A stretch of DNA of 64,000 nucleotides from Corynebacterium xerosis NBRC 16721 = ATCC 373 (GCF_001552415.1 NZ_BCRD01000003.1:248001-312000); one strand, 5' to 3'. Positions 35,177-45,186 are shown, counted from the stretch's first letter. Notes: generated from the letters alone by a model not told the origin. A program made the numbers and translations.

Positions 35177-36907
35177 GTGAACACTGCCGTGGTGAAGTCC
35201 GAGCGGGCCGGCCAAATGATCGTGGTCGGTTGGACGTTCCTGCTCGTCGCCGCGGTGTTGTGGCCCTTTGCGTCGCCGGGGATGCCGATGTTGCGGGACA
35301 TGGTCGTCCCGCCGCACCCGGCGCTGACGGATGCGGCGTGGGGGTTGGGCGAATCCGCCGCCCGCGCCGCGCCGCAGGACACGGTGCTGGCCCTGGCCGG
35401 CGGATTCACGGATGCGGGCCTGGTCATGCGGTTGCTCATGCTCTGCGGGCTCACGGTCGGCGGGGTGGCCGCGGCGGAGCTGGTGCGGCGGGTGCTGCAC
35501 GTCGGCGTCGTCGGCCAGATCGCGGCGGTGACGATGCTGCTGTGGAACCCCTTCGTCGTCGAGAGGCTGTTGCAGGGCCAGTGGTCGCTGGTGCTGGCCA
35601 TGGCATTGCTGCCGGCCGTCGCGTTGACCACGATCATCGCGGCGCCCTGGTGGCGGGCCACCGCCATGGCCGTGGCCGGACTGACTCCGACGGGTGCGCT
35701 GTTGGCGGTGGCCGTCGCCGTCGTCGCCGCGCGGACGTGGCGCGACCGGTTGGTGGCGTTGGGCACCGGTGCGGTCGTGTCGGCGCCGTGGCTGGTGGCC
35801 ACCGTCCTCGGTTCCGGTGCCGGGGTGTCCGATCCGGCGGGCGCCGCCGCGTTCGCCGCGCGGGCGGAGAGATGGGTGGGCACCCTCGGGGCGGTCGCAG
35901 GACTCGGCGGCATCTGGAATCGCCAGGCCGTCCCCGTCGCCCGCGAGGCCGGCCCGGCCGCTCTGGCGGTCGTCGCGTTGCTGGCGCTGTTCGTCGTCGG
36001 CGCACGGATGGCGTGGGGTTCCCGCGCGCGGCCCGGGTCCAGCCACCCGGCGATCATCGGTGCACGTCGGCGGCTCATCGTTCTGGCCGTGGCCTCGGTG
36101 ATCGTCGTCGCCGCCCTGGCCACGCCGCCCGGCATCTCCCTCATGGAATGGGCGCTGGAGACCGTGCCCGGTGCGGGATTGCTGCGCGACGCCCAAAAGT
36201 GGGTCGCGCTGGCGGTGCCCGGATACGTGGTCCTCGCCGCCGCCGGCGCGGAGACCGTCGCACGCCAGATCCCCGATCATCGCCGTTGGTTGGCCGCGTT
36301 GTTCGCGGTGACGGTGATCATCGCGGCGGTGCCCGACCTGCCCCGTGCCGTGGCGCCCGTCAAACCCGTCGCCCCGTGGCCGGGTTGGAGCGCCGTGTCC
36401 GGCATCGTCGCCATGGACGACACCGCCGTCGCCGTCCTGCCCGCCGGCCCGTACCGCATCATCGATGGCCGCCCGACCTACGACCCGGCGGTGAAGACAC
36501 TGCCCGCCCCCGTGCTGGCCACCGGCGACCTCGTCGTCTCCGGGGTGGCCGTCGGTGGCGAGGGCTCCACGTCGGCGACGGTGGAAAAGACGCTTCTCGA
36601 CGCCCCCGACCACGCCATCGACGTCCTGCGCTCCCACGGCGCCGGCTGGGTGCTGGTCGAGAACTCCCCCGGCGAGATGGGCGACTCCGAACGGGTGCTG
36701 TCCCGGCTCGAGGTGGTCTACTCCGACGAGCATCTGACGCTGCACCGCGTGCCCGGTGCCATCGAGCGCCCGGAGCGGGCCGACCGCACCCTGGCGTGGA
36801 TCGCGCTGTTGGCCTGGGCCTCCCTGGCCCTGGCCGGACCGGTGCGGGGGCTGCTCCCGGGGTCGGGCCGGACCCGTTCAGCCGCCGGCACCCGCGCCCG
36901 CACCTGA
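35177..36907 (+). CDS. Polytopic membrane protein of the mycolate locus (Rv0226c type)
   Basis: A 576-residue protein with 10 or more spans and a C-terminal extracytoplasmic domain before a last span. Its length, topology and place between the DUF3068 gene and the GT1 glycosyltransferase match Rv0226c and its corynebacterial homologues. LLWNPFVVERLLQGQWSL resembles a loop of GT-C-type membrane enzymes, so a polyprenol-sugar-dependent transferase is possible, but no catalytic residue is established. The GTG at 35177 has TAGACT 7 nt upstream and no ribosome site, so a leaderless start is likely. Confidence 0.7.
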   Translation: MNTAVVKSERAGQMIVVGWTFLLVAAVLWPFASPGMPMLRDMVVPPHPALTDAAWGLGESAARAAPQDTVLALAGGFTDAGLVMRLLMLCGLTVGGVAAAELVRRVLHVGVVGQIAAVTMLLWNPFVVERLLQGQWSLVLAMALLPAVALTTIIAAPWWRATAMAVAGLTPTGALLAVAVAVVAARTWRDRLVALGTGAVVSAPWLVATVLGSGAGVSDPAGAAAFAARAERWVGTLGAVAGLGGIWNRQAVPVAREAGPAALAVVALLALFVVGARMAWGSRARPGSSHPAIIGARRRLIVLAVASVIVVAALATPPGISLMEWALETVPGAGLLRDAQKWVALAVPGYVVLAAAGAETVARQIPDHRRWLAALFAVTVIIAAVPDLPRAVAPVKPVAPWPGWSAVSGIVAMDDTAVAVLPAGPYRIIDGRPTYDPAVKTLPAPVLATGDLVVSGVAVGGEGSTSATVEKTLLDAPDHAIDVLRSHGAGWVLVENSPGEMGDSERVLSRLEVVYSDEHLTLHRVPGAIERPERADRTLAWIALLAWASLALAGPVRGLLPGSGRTRSAAGTRART

Positions 36908-36977
36908 CTCAGTCCGAGTGCACGCACCCGCACCCGCTGCCCCGCCCCTCCCGCGATGAAACCTCACACAGAAAGAC

Positions 36978-37035
36978 GTCGGGTGGCCAGAAAGAAGTGG
37001 TGTACCACTTCTTTCTGGCCACCCGACCTCTTTTT
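36978..37035 (+). terminator. 24-bp perfect hairpin with T-run
   Basis: Arms 36978-37001 and 37004-37027 are perfectly complementary over 24 bp with only GT between, then CCTCTTTTTG. It separates two convergent genes. The stem is far longer than usual for a terminator and can serve both strands, though the T-run is only on the plus side. Confidence 0.9.
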
Positions 37036-37155
37036 GCGGTGAGAGGAGGTAGGCGGCGCGGCGGTGCAGCGGATAGGCCCAGTGGAGCGGGGGCTGCGGC
37101 GGGCGCAGCGGCGGGGGAGTAAGCGGCACCGCTGAATCAGGGACGCAGCCGAAAT

Positions 37156-38328
37156 CTAGCGACTGCGGGAGGTGGGCGCAGCGACGTCGTGAAGCACCTG
37201 CTCCACCGCGCGGGCCGTCGCGTCCCAGCTGAACGTCTCGGCACGGGTCTTCGCCTCGGCGCCGAGGAAGGACCGCAGGTCCGGTTCCGCGACGATGGAC
37301 GTCGTCGCCTCCACCAGCTGCGCCGGCGTATCGGCGAGCAGGCCCGTGACGCCGTCGACGACGGAATCGCGCAGCCCCGCCGAGGACCGGTAACCGACGG
37401 TGGGCACGCCGTGCTGCGCGGCCTCGATGACGGCCAGCCCCCAGCCCTCCTTGCGCGACGGCATCACGTGGACGCAGGCGCGGGCGAGGATCAGGTGCTT
37501 CTCCTCCTCGGACACCTGGCCGTGGAAGACGACGCGGTCGGCGATGCCCTGCGCCTGCGCGTAGGCCAGCAGCTCGTCGGACCACCAGCCGGAGCCGACG
37601 ACGTCGAGCACCGCGTCGGGGTACCTCGGGTTCAGCGCGGCGATGGCGTCGATGGCGTGCTCGATCTGCTTGTGCGGCACCAGGCGCGACAGCGTGACCA
37701 GGCGGGGGCCGCCGTCGACGGAACACGGGTCGAGGGCCGGGGCGTTTTCGGCGCCGACGGCGACCTCCGGCACCGGGTCGACGCCGTTGCGGATGATGGA
37801 GATCCGATCGTCGTCGACGCCCAGGCCGCGCAGGTCGTCGGCGCTGGGCCGCGACACCGTGATGTAGCGGCAGGACTTCTGCACCGCCGGCGCCAGCCGC
37901 GACTCGATGAACCAGCCCAGCCTGCCCACCAGCTTGCCGGCCACCGGCCACTGCTCGCGGTGGCAATGGTGCGTCAGCACCACCGTCGGCCGGCCCGACA
38001 CGACGGACGCGAAGAACGGGACGCCGTTTTGCGTGTCCACCACGACGTCGGGGCGGCCGCCCAGCGCGCGGGCGATCGGCCCCAGCCCCAGGCGGGCGGC
38101 GAGCATCGCGCCCCATCCGCGCACGTAGACCGAGTAGTTGCCGCCGCCGCGGGAGTACCGCACGCCGGCGCGCTCCGATTTCTTCGGCGCGCCGGCGTAC
38201 GCGGCAGTGCGGAAGACGACGCGATGCCCCTCCCGCGCGAGGTGTTCGGCGACCCGCTCGAGATAGCGCTCGCTGCCGCCGCCCTCGGGGTGGCCGGTGT
38301 CGCGCCAGCACAGCAGGAGAACCTTCAT
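37156..38328 (-). CDS. GT1-family glycosyltransferase
   Basis: A 390-residue GT-B glycosyltransferase of the GT4-like type. The N-terminal domain opens MKVLLLCWRDTGHPEGGGSE, and the C-terminal donor site has LSRLVPHKQIEHAI and MPSRKEGWGLAVIEAAQHG with the EX7E motif. It is soluble or peripheral. It corresponds in position to Rv0225, between Rv0224c and Rv0226c homologues, so it probably acts in envelope glycolipid synthesis; the sugar and acceptor are unknown. ATG at 38328 has TATGGT 8 nt upstream. One motif copy lies close to its 3' end (37186-37195). Confidence 0.85.
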   Translation of the reverse strand: MKVLLLCWRDTGHPEGGGSERYLERVAEHLAREGHRVVFRTAAYAGAPKKSERAGVRYSRGGGNYSVYVRGWGAMLAARLGLGPIARALGGRPDVVVDTQNGVPFFASVVSGRPTVVLTHHCHREQWPVAGKLVGRLGWFIESRLAPAVQKSCRYITVSRPSADDLRGLGVDDDRISIIRNGVDPVPEVAVGAENAPALDPCSVDGGPRLVTLSRLVPHKQIEHAIDAIAALNPRYPDAVLDVVGSGWWSDELLAYAQAQGIADRVVFHGQVSEEEKHLILARACVHVMPSRKEGWGLAVIEAAQHGVPTVGYRSSAGLRDSVVDGVTGLLADTPAQLVEATTSIVAEPDLRSFLGAEAKTRAETFSWDATARAVEQVLHDVAAPTSRSR

Positions 38329-38338
38329 GGGGTGCAAC

Positions 38339-38421
38339 CATAATCCCCGCCCATGGGCCCCACGGCGGGTTCGGCGATTTCCCCGGCCCCGGCCCGCGCG
38401 CGCCCCGTCGTGGAATATGGT
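38339..38421. promoter_or_regulatory. Divergent leaderless promoters of GT1 and mtrP
   Basis: TATGGT occurs on both strands: 8 nt before the GT ATG at 38328 (minus) and 6 nt before the mtrP GTG at 38428 (plus, 38416-38421). The two starts are only 100 bp apart, so upstream elements must be shared. Confidence 0.55.
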
Positions 38422-38427
38422 CGGTTC

Positions 38428-39297
38428 GTGAGTTTCACCCCGCCCGCGCTGTCCGCCTTGCGCCCCCACTGCACCCTCGGCCGTTCTTTCGGCCTGCTCG
38501 ACGACTTCAAGTACGAGCAGACCGATCCCGACCGTTTCTACGGCCACCTCGCCGAGGACACCGTCGCCTTGCTCGAGGGCATCGCGGCGGGCGCCGGTCC
38601 GACGAAGTCGGCGGGACCCGGCTTTACGACGGATGGCGGGGACGCGAGGACGTCGTCAAGCGGAAAGGGGCGCGGCGAAGCGGGGGCCTCCCCGCTGACC
38701 GGGACCCGGATCCTCGACGTCGGCGGAGGGCCGGGGTACTTCGGCCGCGCGTTCGCCGAGCGCGGCGTGGAGTATTACACGTGCGAGCCCGACGTCGGAG
38801 AGATGGCCGCCGCGGGCATCCGCCTGGACTCGTCGGTGCGCGGATCCGGCCTGGAGCTGCCGTTCCGCGACGGGGCATTCGATCTGACGTACTCGTCGAA
38901 CGTCGCCGAACACGTCGCCGAGCCGTGGCGCATGGGCCGCGAGATGCTGCGCGTCACCGCGCCCGGCGGGCTGATCGTCTACTCGTACACCGTGTGGCAC
39001 GGGCCGTTCGGCGGCCACGAGATGGGCATGACGCACTATCTCGGCGGCGACCGGGCCCGGCGCATGTACGAGAAGAAGCACGGCAAGCGCCCCAAGAACT
39101 ACTACGGCGAGTCCCTGTTCGAGGTCGGCTGCGCCGAGGGCCTGGCGTGGGGCCGCGAGATGGACCGGGCCGGCCACGCGGAACTGCTGGCCGCCTTCCC
39201 CCGGTATCACCCGTGGTGGGCGTGGTGGATGACGAAGGTGCCCGTGTTGCGCGAGGTGGCGGTGTCGAACCTCGTGCTGGTGATGCGCAAGAAGTAG
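38428..39297 (+). CDS. mtrP: SAM-dependent methyltransferase, MtrP-like
   Basis: A 289-residue class I methyltransferase. Motif I is ILDVGGGPGYFGRAF, acidic motif II YYTCEPD, and FDLTYSSNVAEHV is motif IV. The homologue in C. glutamicum, MtrP, is needed for efficient transport of trehalose mycolates, and the mycobacterial one is Rv0224c. The GTG at 38428 has TATGGT 6 nt upstream and is divergent from the GT gene. Residues about 62-95 (Gly/Ser/Thr/Asp-rich) form an insertion before motif I that is coded by an inverted pair of the dispersed 11-mer (38621-38661). Confidence 0.82.
   Translation: MSFTPPALSALRPHCTLGRSFGLLDDFKYEQTDPDRFYGHLAEDTVALLEGIAAGAGPTKSAGPGFTTDGGDARTSSSGKGRGEAGASPLTGTRILDVGGGPGYFGRAFAERGVEYYTCEPDVGEMAAAGIRLDSSVRGSGLELPFRDGAFDLTYSSNVAEHVAEPWRMGREMLRVTAPGGLIVYSYTVWHGPFGGHEMGMTHYLGGDRARRMYEKKHGKRPKNYYGESLFEVGCAEGLAWGREMDRAGHAELLAAFPRYHPWWAWWMTKVPVLREVAVSNLVLVMRKK
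38621..38661. repeat. Inverted pair of the dispersed motif inside mtrP
   Basis: GCTTTACGAC (38621-38630) and GTCGTCAAGC (38652-38661) face each other across 21 bp. They code FTTD and TSSS within a low-complexity insertion just before the SAM-binding motif. Confidence 0.65.
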
Positions 39298-39352
39298 CGC
39301 GGCGGGGTGCGCGGCCGATCTCGGCGGGGGCGACGGGGGCACCCGCAACGGC

Positions 39353-39408
39353 GTTAATCGCGGTTAATTGGCCAGAGCCGTGGATATTTTCAGATATGTC
39401 GTTATAGT
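39353..39408 (+). promoter_or_regulatory. Promoter region of thiolase-fadB with GTTAAT direct repeats
   Basis: TATAGT at 39403-39408 is a good -10 hexamer 44 bp upstream of the thiolase ATG. Two GTTAAT repeats with a 10-bp period (39353-39358, 39363-39368) sit on one helix face upstream and may bind a regulator. Confidence 0.5.
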
Positions 39409-39451
39409 GACGTGAGACACTCTTCGCCGACATGTGAGGACACGACACACC

Positions 39452-40687
<1,236 letters not shown>

Positions 40688-40779
40688 GCCCGGTCCCCTT
40701 TTTCGGTTTCGCGAAAAGCGGAACACGAGAAGCAGAACACAGGAATTCCAGGACCACAGGGATCAAGGGAGATCACCAC

Positions 40780-42984
40780 ATGACCGACAACATGTTCCGA
40801 TGGGACCGCGCCGACGACGGCATCGTCACGCTGACGATGGACGACCCGAATGCGCCCGTCAACACCATGAACCAGACGTTCCAGGACGACATCCGCGCGA
40901 CCGTCGAAAAGCTCGAGCAGGAGCTTGCCGACGGCCCGGACGCCGCGGGGATCAAGGGCATCATCCTGGCCTCGGCCAAGAAGACGTTCTTCGCCGGCGG
41001 CGACATCAAGCAGATGTCGCAGGTCGGCCCCGAGGACGCGCAGTCGATGTACGACATGGTGCAGCACATGAAGGAGTCGCTGCGCCGCATCGAGAAGCTG
41101 CCCGTGCCCGTCGTCGCCGCGATCAACGGCGCCGCGCTCGGCGGCGGCCTCGAGGTCGCGCTGGCCGCGAACCACCGCATCGCCGCGGACGCCCGCGGCT
41201 CGAAGATCGGCCTGCCCGAGGTCACGCTCGGCCTGCTGCCGGGCGGCGGCGGCATCACCCGCGTCGTCCGCATGATCGGCATCCAGGACGCGCTGATGAA
41301 GGTCATCCTCACCGGTGCGCAGATGAACCCGGAGAAGGCCCTCAAGACCGGCCTGGTCGACGAGGTCGTCGCCCCCGAGGAGCTCCTCGACCGCGCCCGC
41401 GCGTGGCTGCTGTCCGACGACGCCGTCGCCGAGCAGCCGTGGGACGTCAAGGGCTTCAAGATCCCGGGCGGCGACCCGAAGAACCCGCGCTTCGCGGCGA
41501 ACCTGCCGTCCTTCCCGGCGAACCTGACCAAGCAGCTCAAGGGCTCGCCGATGCTGGCCCCGCGCCGCGCCATGCAGGCCGCGGTCGAGGGCGCGCAGGT
41601 CGACGTCGACACCGCCCTGACCATCGAGTCGCGCTACTTCACCGAGCTGGTCACCGGCTCGCAGTCGAAGAACATGATGCAGGCGTTCTTCTTCGACCTG
41701 AACCACTGCAACGGCGGCGGCTCCCGCCCCCTGCAGGCCGACGGCACGCCGTACCCGAAGACCGAGTTCAAGAAGGTCGGCGTCGTCGGCGCCGGCATGA
41801 TGGGCGCGGGCATCGCCTACGTCTGCGCCAAGGCCGGCATGGACGTCGTGCTCAAGGACGTGTCGCTGGAGAACGCCGAGCGCGGCAAGAACTACTCGGA
41901 GAAGCTCGAGGCCAAGACGCTGGAGCGCGGCCGCACCACCGAGGAGAAGTCGGCGCAGCTGCTGGGCCGCATCACCCCGACCGAGTCCTACGACGATCTC
42001 TCCGACGTCGACCTGGTCATCGAGGCGGTTTTCGAGAACACCGACCTGAAGCACAAGGTCCACGCCGAGATCGAGGCCGCGGTGCCGAAGACGGCGATCC
42101 TGGGCTCGAACACCTCGACCCTGCCGATCACCGAGCTCGCCTCCCACGTGGAGCGCACGGGCGACTTCATCGGCCTGCACTTCTTCTCCCCCGTGGACAA
42201 GATGCAGCTGCTGGAGATCATCTCCGGCGACGAGACCGACCCGAAGACGCTGGCCGCCGCGCTGGACTTCGCGGTGCAGATCCGCAAGATCCCGATCGTG
42301 GTCACCGACTCCCGCGGTTTCTACACCTCGCGCGTGATCGGCACCGTGATCAACGAGGCCATCCGCATGGTCGCGGAGGGTTACGAGCCCGCCACCGTGG
42401 AGGCCGCCGCCCGCCAGGCCGGTTACCCGGCCGCCCAGCTGCAGCTGGCCGACGAGCTCAACCTCAAGCTGATGCGCAAGATCAGCGAGGAGAACGAGGC
42501 CGCCGCGCGCGATCGCGGCGAAACCGTCGACGATGGCGGCGTGTCCGCCCTGGTCAACCGCATGATCGACGAGTTCGAGCGCCCGGGCAAGCTCGAGGGC
42601 CGCGGCTTCTACGAGTACGCCGACGGCCGCCGCCAGGGCCTGTGGGACGGCCTGCGCACCGAGCTCGGCGCCGGTTCCATCGACGCCGACGACGTCGTCA
42701 TGCAGGATCTGGTCGACCGCATGCTGTTCATCGAGGCCGTGGAGACGCAGAAGTGCGTCGACGAGGGCGTGGTGCTCCACGACGCCGACGCCAACATCGG
42801 CTCGATCTTCGGCATCGGCTACCCGGCGTGGACCGGTGGCACGCGCCAGTTCATCAAGAACTACGACGGCACCGCCGCCGATGGTTCCGAGCAGCGCGGC
42901 GTGGCGGGCTTCGTGTCCCGCGCCGAGGAGCTCGCGGCGAAGTACGGCGAGCGCTTCACCCCGCCGGCGTCGCTGAAGGGCTGA
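40780..42984 (+). CDS. fadB: Fatty-acid oxidation complex alpha subunit (hydratase / 3-hydroxyacyl-CoA dehydrogenase)
   Basis: A 734-residue fusion. Residues 1-300 are an enoyl-CoA hydratase (AAINGAALGGGLEVALA and GLPEVTLGLLPGGGG with its two Glu residues). From about residue 328, KVGVVGAGMMGAGIAYVCA is the NAD-binding motif of the dehydrogenase, with HFFSPVDKMQLLEII holding the catalytic His. It matches mycobacterial FadB (Rv0860) in length and order. AAGGGAGATCACC precedes the ATG. With the glutaryl-CoA dehydrogenase near the window start, this pair could take crotonyl-CoA to acetyl-CoA. A terminator follows. Confidence 0.94.
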   Translation: MTDNMFRWDRADDGIVTLTMDDPNAPVNTMNQTFQDDIRATVEKLEQELADGPDAAGIKGIILASAKKTFFAGGDIKQMSQVGPEDAQSMYDMVQHMKESLRRIEKLPVPVVAAINGAALGGGLEVALAANHRIAADARGSKIGLPEVTLGLLPGGGGITRVVRMIGIQDALMKVILTGAQMNPEKALKTGLVDEVVAPEELLDRARAWLLSDDAVAEQPWDVKGFKIPGGDPKNPRFAANLPSFPANLTKQLKGSPMLAPRRAMQAAVEGAQVDVDTALTIESRYFTELVTGSQSKNMMQAFFFDLNHCNGGGSRPLQADGTPYPKTEFKKVGVVGAGMMGAGIAYVCAKAGMDVVLKDVSLENAERGKNYSEKLEAKTLERGRTTEEKSAQLLGRITPTESYDDLSDVDLVIEAVFENTDLKHKVHAEIEAAVPKTAILGSNTSTLPITELASHVERTGDFIGLHFFSPVDKMQLLEIISGDETDPKTLAAALDFAVQIRKIPIVVTDSRGFYTSRVIGTVINEAIRMVAEGYEPATVEAAARQAGYPAAQLQLADELNLKLMRKISEENEAAARDRGETVDDGGVSALVNRMIDEFERPGKLEGRGFYEYADGRRQGLWDGLRTELGAGSIDADDVVMQDLVDRMLFIEAVETQKCVDEGVVLHDADANIGSIFGIGYPAWTGGTRQFIKNYDGTAADGSEQRGVAGFVSRAEELAAKYGERFTPPASLKG

Positions 42985-43394
42985 CGCAGCGTTCCCGAGC
43001 CGACGCGATGCCATGAGCTGACGCGCGACTCATGGGCCGACTGAAAGCCACGGGCCGACGCAACGCCGCACCGGCCACCCGCACTCCGCGGGTGGCCGGT
43101 TTCGTCGTTCCCCGGCCAATGCCGCACGCACGCGGTAAGCTCGCACCACAAGCCCCATGCACCCCTTTGGCCACATGGAGCACATAAGTTCACAGCCTGA
43201 TCACGTCAGCCCCTGCTTTTCGACGCCCGCGTGGAATCCACGCACCTGCACGATGCAGTTCGTCGTAAAGTGGAAAGTGGGAGGACATTCCGCCCGTCCG
43301 ACTTTTATAACGGCTCGGCAACGATTAGACTGTGAACGTTGTTGCGTGGCCGGAACGAGCCGGTCGCGTTCGTCGTCACCCCGAAGGCAGCTCA
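42985..43394. other. Gap between fadB and the SGNH hydrolase gene
   Basis: A 410-bp stretch with a terminator (43070-43102), a partial copy of the dispersed motif (GTCGTAAAGT, 43262-43271) and a promoter candidate TAGACT at 43325-43330 for the next gene. No credible coding region was seen. Confidence 0.6.
43070..43102 (+). terminator. Terminator after fadB
   Basis: ACCGGCCACCCGC pairs perfectly with GCGGGTGGCCGGT around ACTCC and is followed by TTCGTCGTT. Confidence 0.75.
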
Positions 43395-44213
43395 ATGCGA
43401 ATCCGTACCGTTCTGGCAACCCTCGCCGCGACCGCCGTCGCCGCCGTCACCCTCCCGATGGCCGCCACCGCCGCACCCGGCAACACCGTCGTCTTCGGCG
43501 ACTCCCTGCCGGCCAACCCGACCGCCGGCGACTGGCTGACCGCCAAGGGCGCCCCGGTCCCCGGTGGCCGCGTCAACGAGATGGGCTGCGGCACGGACTT
43601 CCTGTTCTCCGGCGCCGTCGGCGCCGGCAACGGCACCCCGATCGCCGACTACACCTGCGCGGGCTCCTCGTTCCGCACCGGTGGCATCCGCGTGATCGAC
43701 CAGATCAACCGCGCCGCCGAGACCGGCGCGCTCGACGCCGGCACCCGCCAGGTGGTCATCCTCGCCGGCGCGAACGACACCTACCCGTACATCCTGAACG
43801 ACCGCATGCCCATGCCGCAGATCCAGGAGAACCTGCGCGTTGCCGCCCGCGACGCCATCAACCGCGCCAAGCAGGTCGCCCCGAACGCCCAGATCAAGAT
43901 CGCCGGCTACCCGACGGTCTCCGGCCCCAACGGCGAGGTCTGCCTGGTCAACACCGCCGGCGTCGGCCTGCCAACCCCGGCCGTGAACCTCCGCGAGATC
44001 GAGGATCGCCTCGACGCCGGCCTGGCCCAGGCCGCCGGCGACACCGGCGCCAAGTTCGTCGGCCTCAAGGGCATCACCGCCGGCCACGGCACCTGCGACG
44101 CCGACAACTGGGTCGTCGGCGTCGTCGACGACAGCATCGGCGACTACAACCTGTTCGTCCACATGACCAACCACGGCGTCCAGACCGTCGGCCACCACAT
44201 CGGCCGCGCCTAA
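43395..44213 (+). CDS. Secreted SGNH/GDSL hydrolase
   Basis: A 272-residue exported esterase-type protein. The Sec signal is residues 1-27 (LATLAATAVAAVTLPMAATA then APG). VVFGDSLPAN is the GDS block with the nucleophile Ser, AGANDTYPY holds the oxyanion Asn, and the C-terminal VHMTNHGV may carry the catalytic Asp/His region. Six Cys residues suggest disulfides. Substrate unknown; similar corynebacterial proteins are secreted lipases/esterases. ATG at 43395 has GAAGGCAGCTCA upstream; the longer frame from 43332 would bury the signal peptide and is rejected. Confidence 0.8.
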   Translation: MRIRTVLATLAATAVAAVTLPMAATAAPGNTVVFGDSLPANPTAGDWLTAKGAPVPGGRVNEMGCGTDFLFSGAVGAGNGTPIADYTCAGSSFRTGGIRVIDQINRAAETGALDAGTRQVVILAGANDTYPYILNDRMPMPQIQENLRVAARDAINRAKQVAPNAQIKIAGYPTVSGPNGEVCLVNTAGVGLPTPAVNLREIEDRLDAGLAQAAGDTGAKFVGLKGITAGHGTCDADNWVVGVVDDSIGDYNLFVHMTNHGVQTVGHHIGRA

Positions 44214-44279
44214 GACGCACGTCCGAGGCGTACACCGCGCCCGGGGACCGACGACGCCCCGGACGCGCGCACGACGCGA

Positions 44280-44317
44280 AAGAACCCGCCATCCGAGAGG
44301 AAGGCGGGTTCTTCCCG
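44280..44317 (+). terminator. Terminator after the SGNH hydrolase
   Basis: AAGAACCCGCC pairs perfectly with GGCGGGTTCTT around a 12-nt loop, then CCCG. The stem has AA/TT ends and works as a typical terminator in this GC-rich context. Confidence 0.8.
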
Positions 44318-44432
44318 TCTCAGGGCACGGCCCGGCCCGGCCGGGAGGCCGGAGATGGCAGCCTAGCGGCGGTCCTCGAACCAGCCGGCCGCGAAGTAGG
44401 CGGTGGCGAAGAGGAGCGCGGCGAAGCGGCCG

Positions 44433-44870
44433 CTACTCCCCCTGCAGCGGGCCGAGCTCCTCGACGAGGACCTCCTGGACCACCTTCATGGCGGACAGCG
44501 CCGCGGGGGCGCCGCAGTAGCCGGCGGTGTGGATGACCGCCTCGGTGATCTCCTCGCGGGTCAAGCCATTGCGCAGGCCGCCGCGCACGTGGCCGCGCAG
44601 CTCTCCGGTGGCGCGCAGGGCGACGAGCATGCCGATGTTGAGCAGGCTGCGGTCGCGCTTCTCCAGGCCGTCGCGGGTCCACACCGAACCCCAGACGGTC
44701 TCGGTGATGTGGCGCTGCAGGTCCTCGCCGTCGGTGCCCGCGTTGCGCTCGAGGGCGGCGTCGACGAAGTCGTCGCCCATCACCTCGCGGCGGACGCGGA
44801 TGCCGGCGTCGAACCGCCCATCGTCAGTGCTGCCGGTGCCGCCGGAAACCTCGGAGTGCTGATCGGTCAT
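44433..44870 (-). CDS. Carboxymuconolactone-decarboxylase-family protein (PcaC-like)
   Basis: A 145-residue member of the CMD/AhpD-like family. RSLLNIGMLVALRATGELRGH, GGLRNGLTREEI and EAVIHTAGYCGAPAALSA match the 4-carboxymuconolactone decarboxylase subgroup of the beta-ketoadipate pathway rather than AhpD, because the CxxC pair is absent. No other pca gene is nearby, so the physiological role is open. GAAGGAG precedes the ATG, and GATAAT at 44984-44979 (minus) is a -10 candidate with a leader of about 100 nt. Confidence 0.78.
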   Translation of the reverse strand: MTDQHSEVSGGTGSTDDGRFDAGIRVRREVMGDDFVDAALERNAGTDGEDLQRHITETVWGSVWTRDGLEKRDRSLLNIGMLVALRATGELRGHVRGGLRNGLTREEITEAVIHTAGYCGAPAALSAMKVVQEVLVEELGPLQGE

Positions 44871-45186
44871 GTGAATCCCGCTCCTTCTCGTCGTGCTCTC
44901 GTCTCGTGCCCTGATCTGCGCTGCCGAGTGGCCCGCTGTGCTGCGTCACGGGCATCGCCGGGCAACTGAGGTGCGTTCATTATCATCACAACCCGCCGCC
45001 CATTCCGTCCAAACACCCCGGAACGACCGTCAAATCTCGCAAACCCACCTCGAATGTCTTAACCCACCCGTTGCAGCAGGTGGGTTAAGACATTCGAGGT
45101 GGGTTAGCGGCCGACCGCCGGCGAGGGAGGCCTGGGCGAGAGCGGCGCGGCCCCATCAGCGCCGCGCCGCCTCACGGCCTCGCCGT
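44871..45186. other. Gap between hmp and the CMD-family gene
   Basis: A 316-bp stretch with the CMD promoter at its left and a 27-bp perfect hairpin (45042-45105) after hmp. No gene was seen. Confidence 0.6.
45042..45105. terminator. 27-bp perfect hairpin with nested repeats, after hmp
   Basis: Arms 45042-45068 and 45079-45105 are perfectly complementary over 27 bp with a 10-nt loop. Each arm begins and ends with AACCCACC or its complement, so the octamer occurs four times. It lies downstream of hmp on the minus strand and could end transcription from either side, though there is no T-run. Confidence 0.75.

Noticed and set aside
36878..38341. Long minus-strand frame overlapping the GT1 gene
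   Set aside because: Arg/Pro/Gly-rich shadow in another frame; the GT1 frame has all family motifs.
43332..43394. Upstream extension of the SGNH hydrolase from GTG at 43332
   Set aside because: It would place 21 basic residues before a perfect signal peptide; TAGACT there is better read as the -10.
44330..44432. Possible small minus-strand frame after the CMD gene ending FAALLFATAYFAAGWFEDRR
   Set aside because: The peptide looks membrane-like, but no start codon or ribosome site is visible in its frame; perhaps a remnant.
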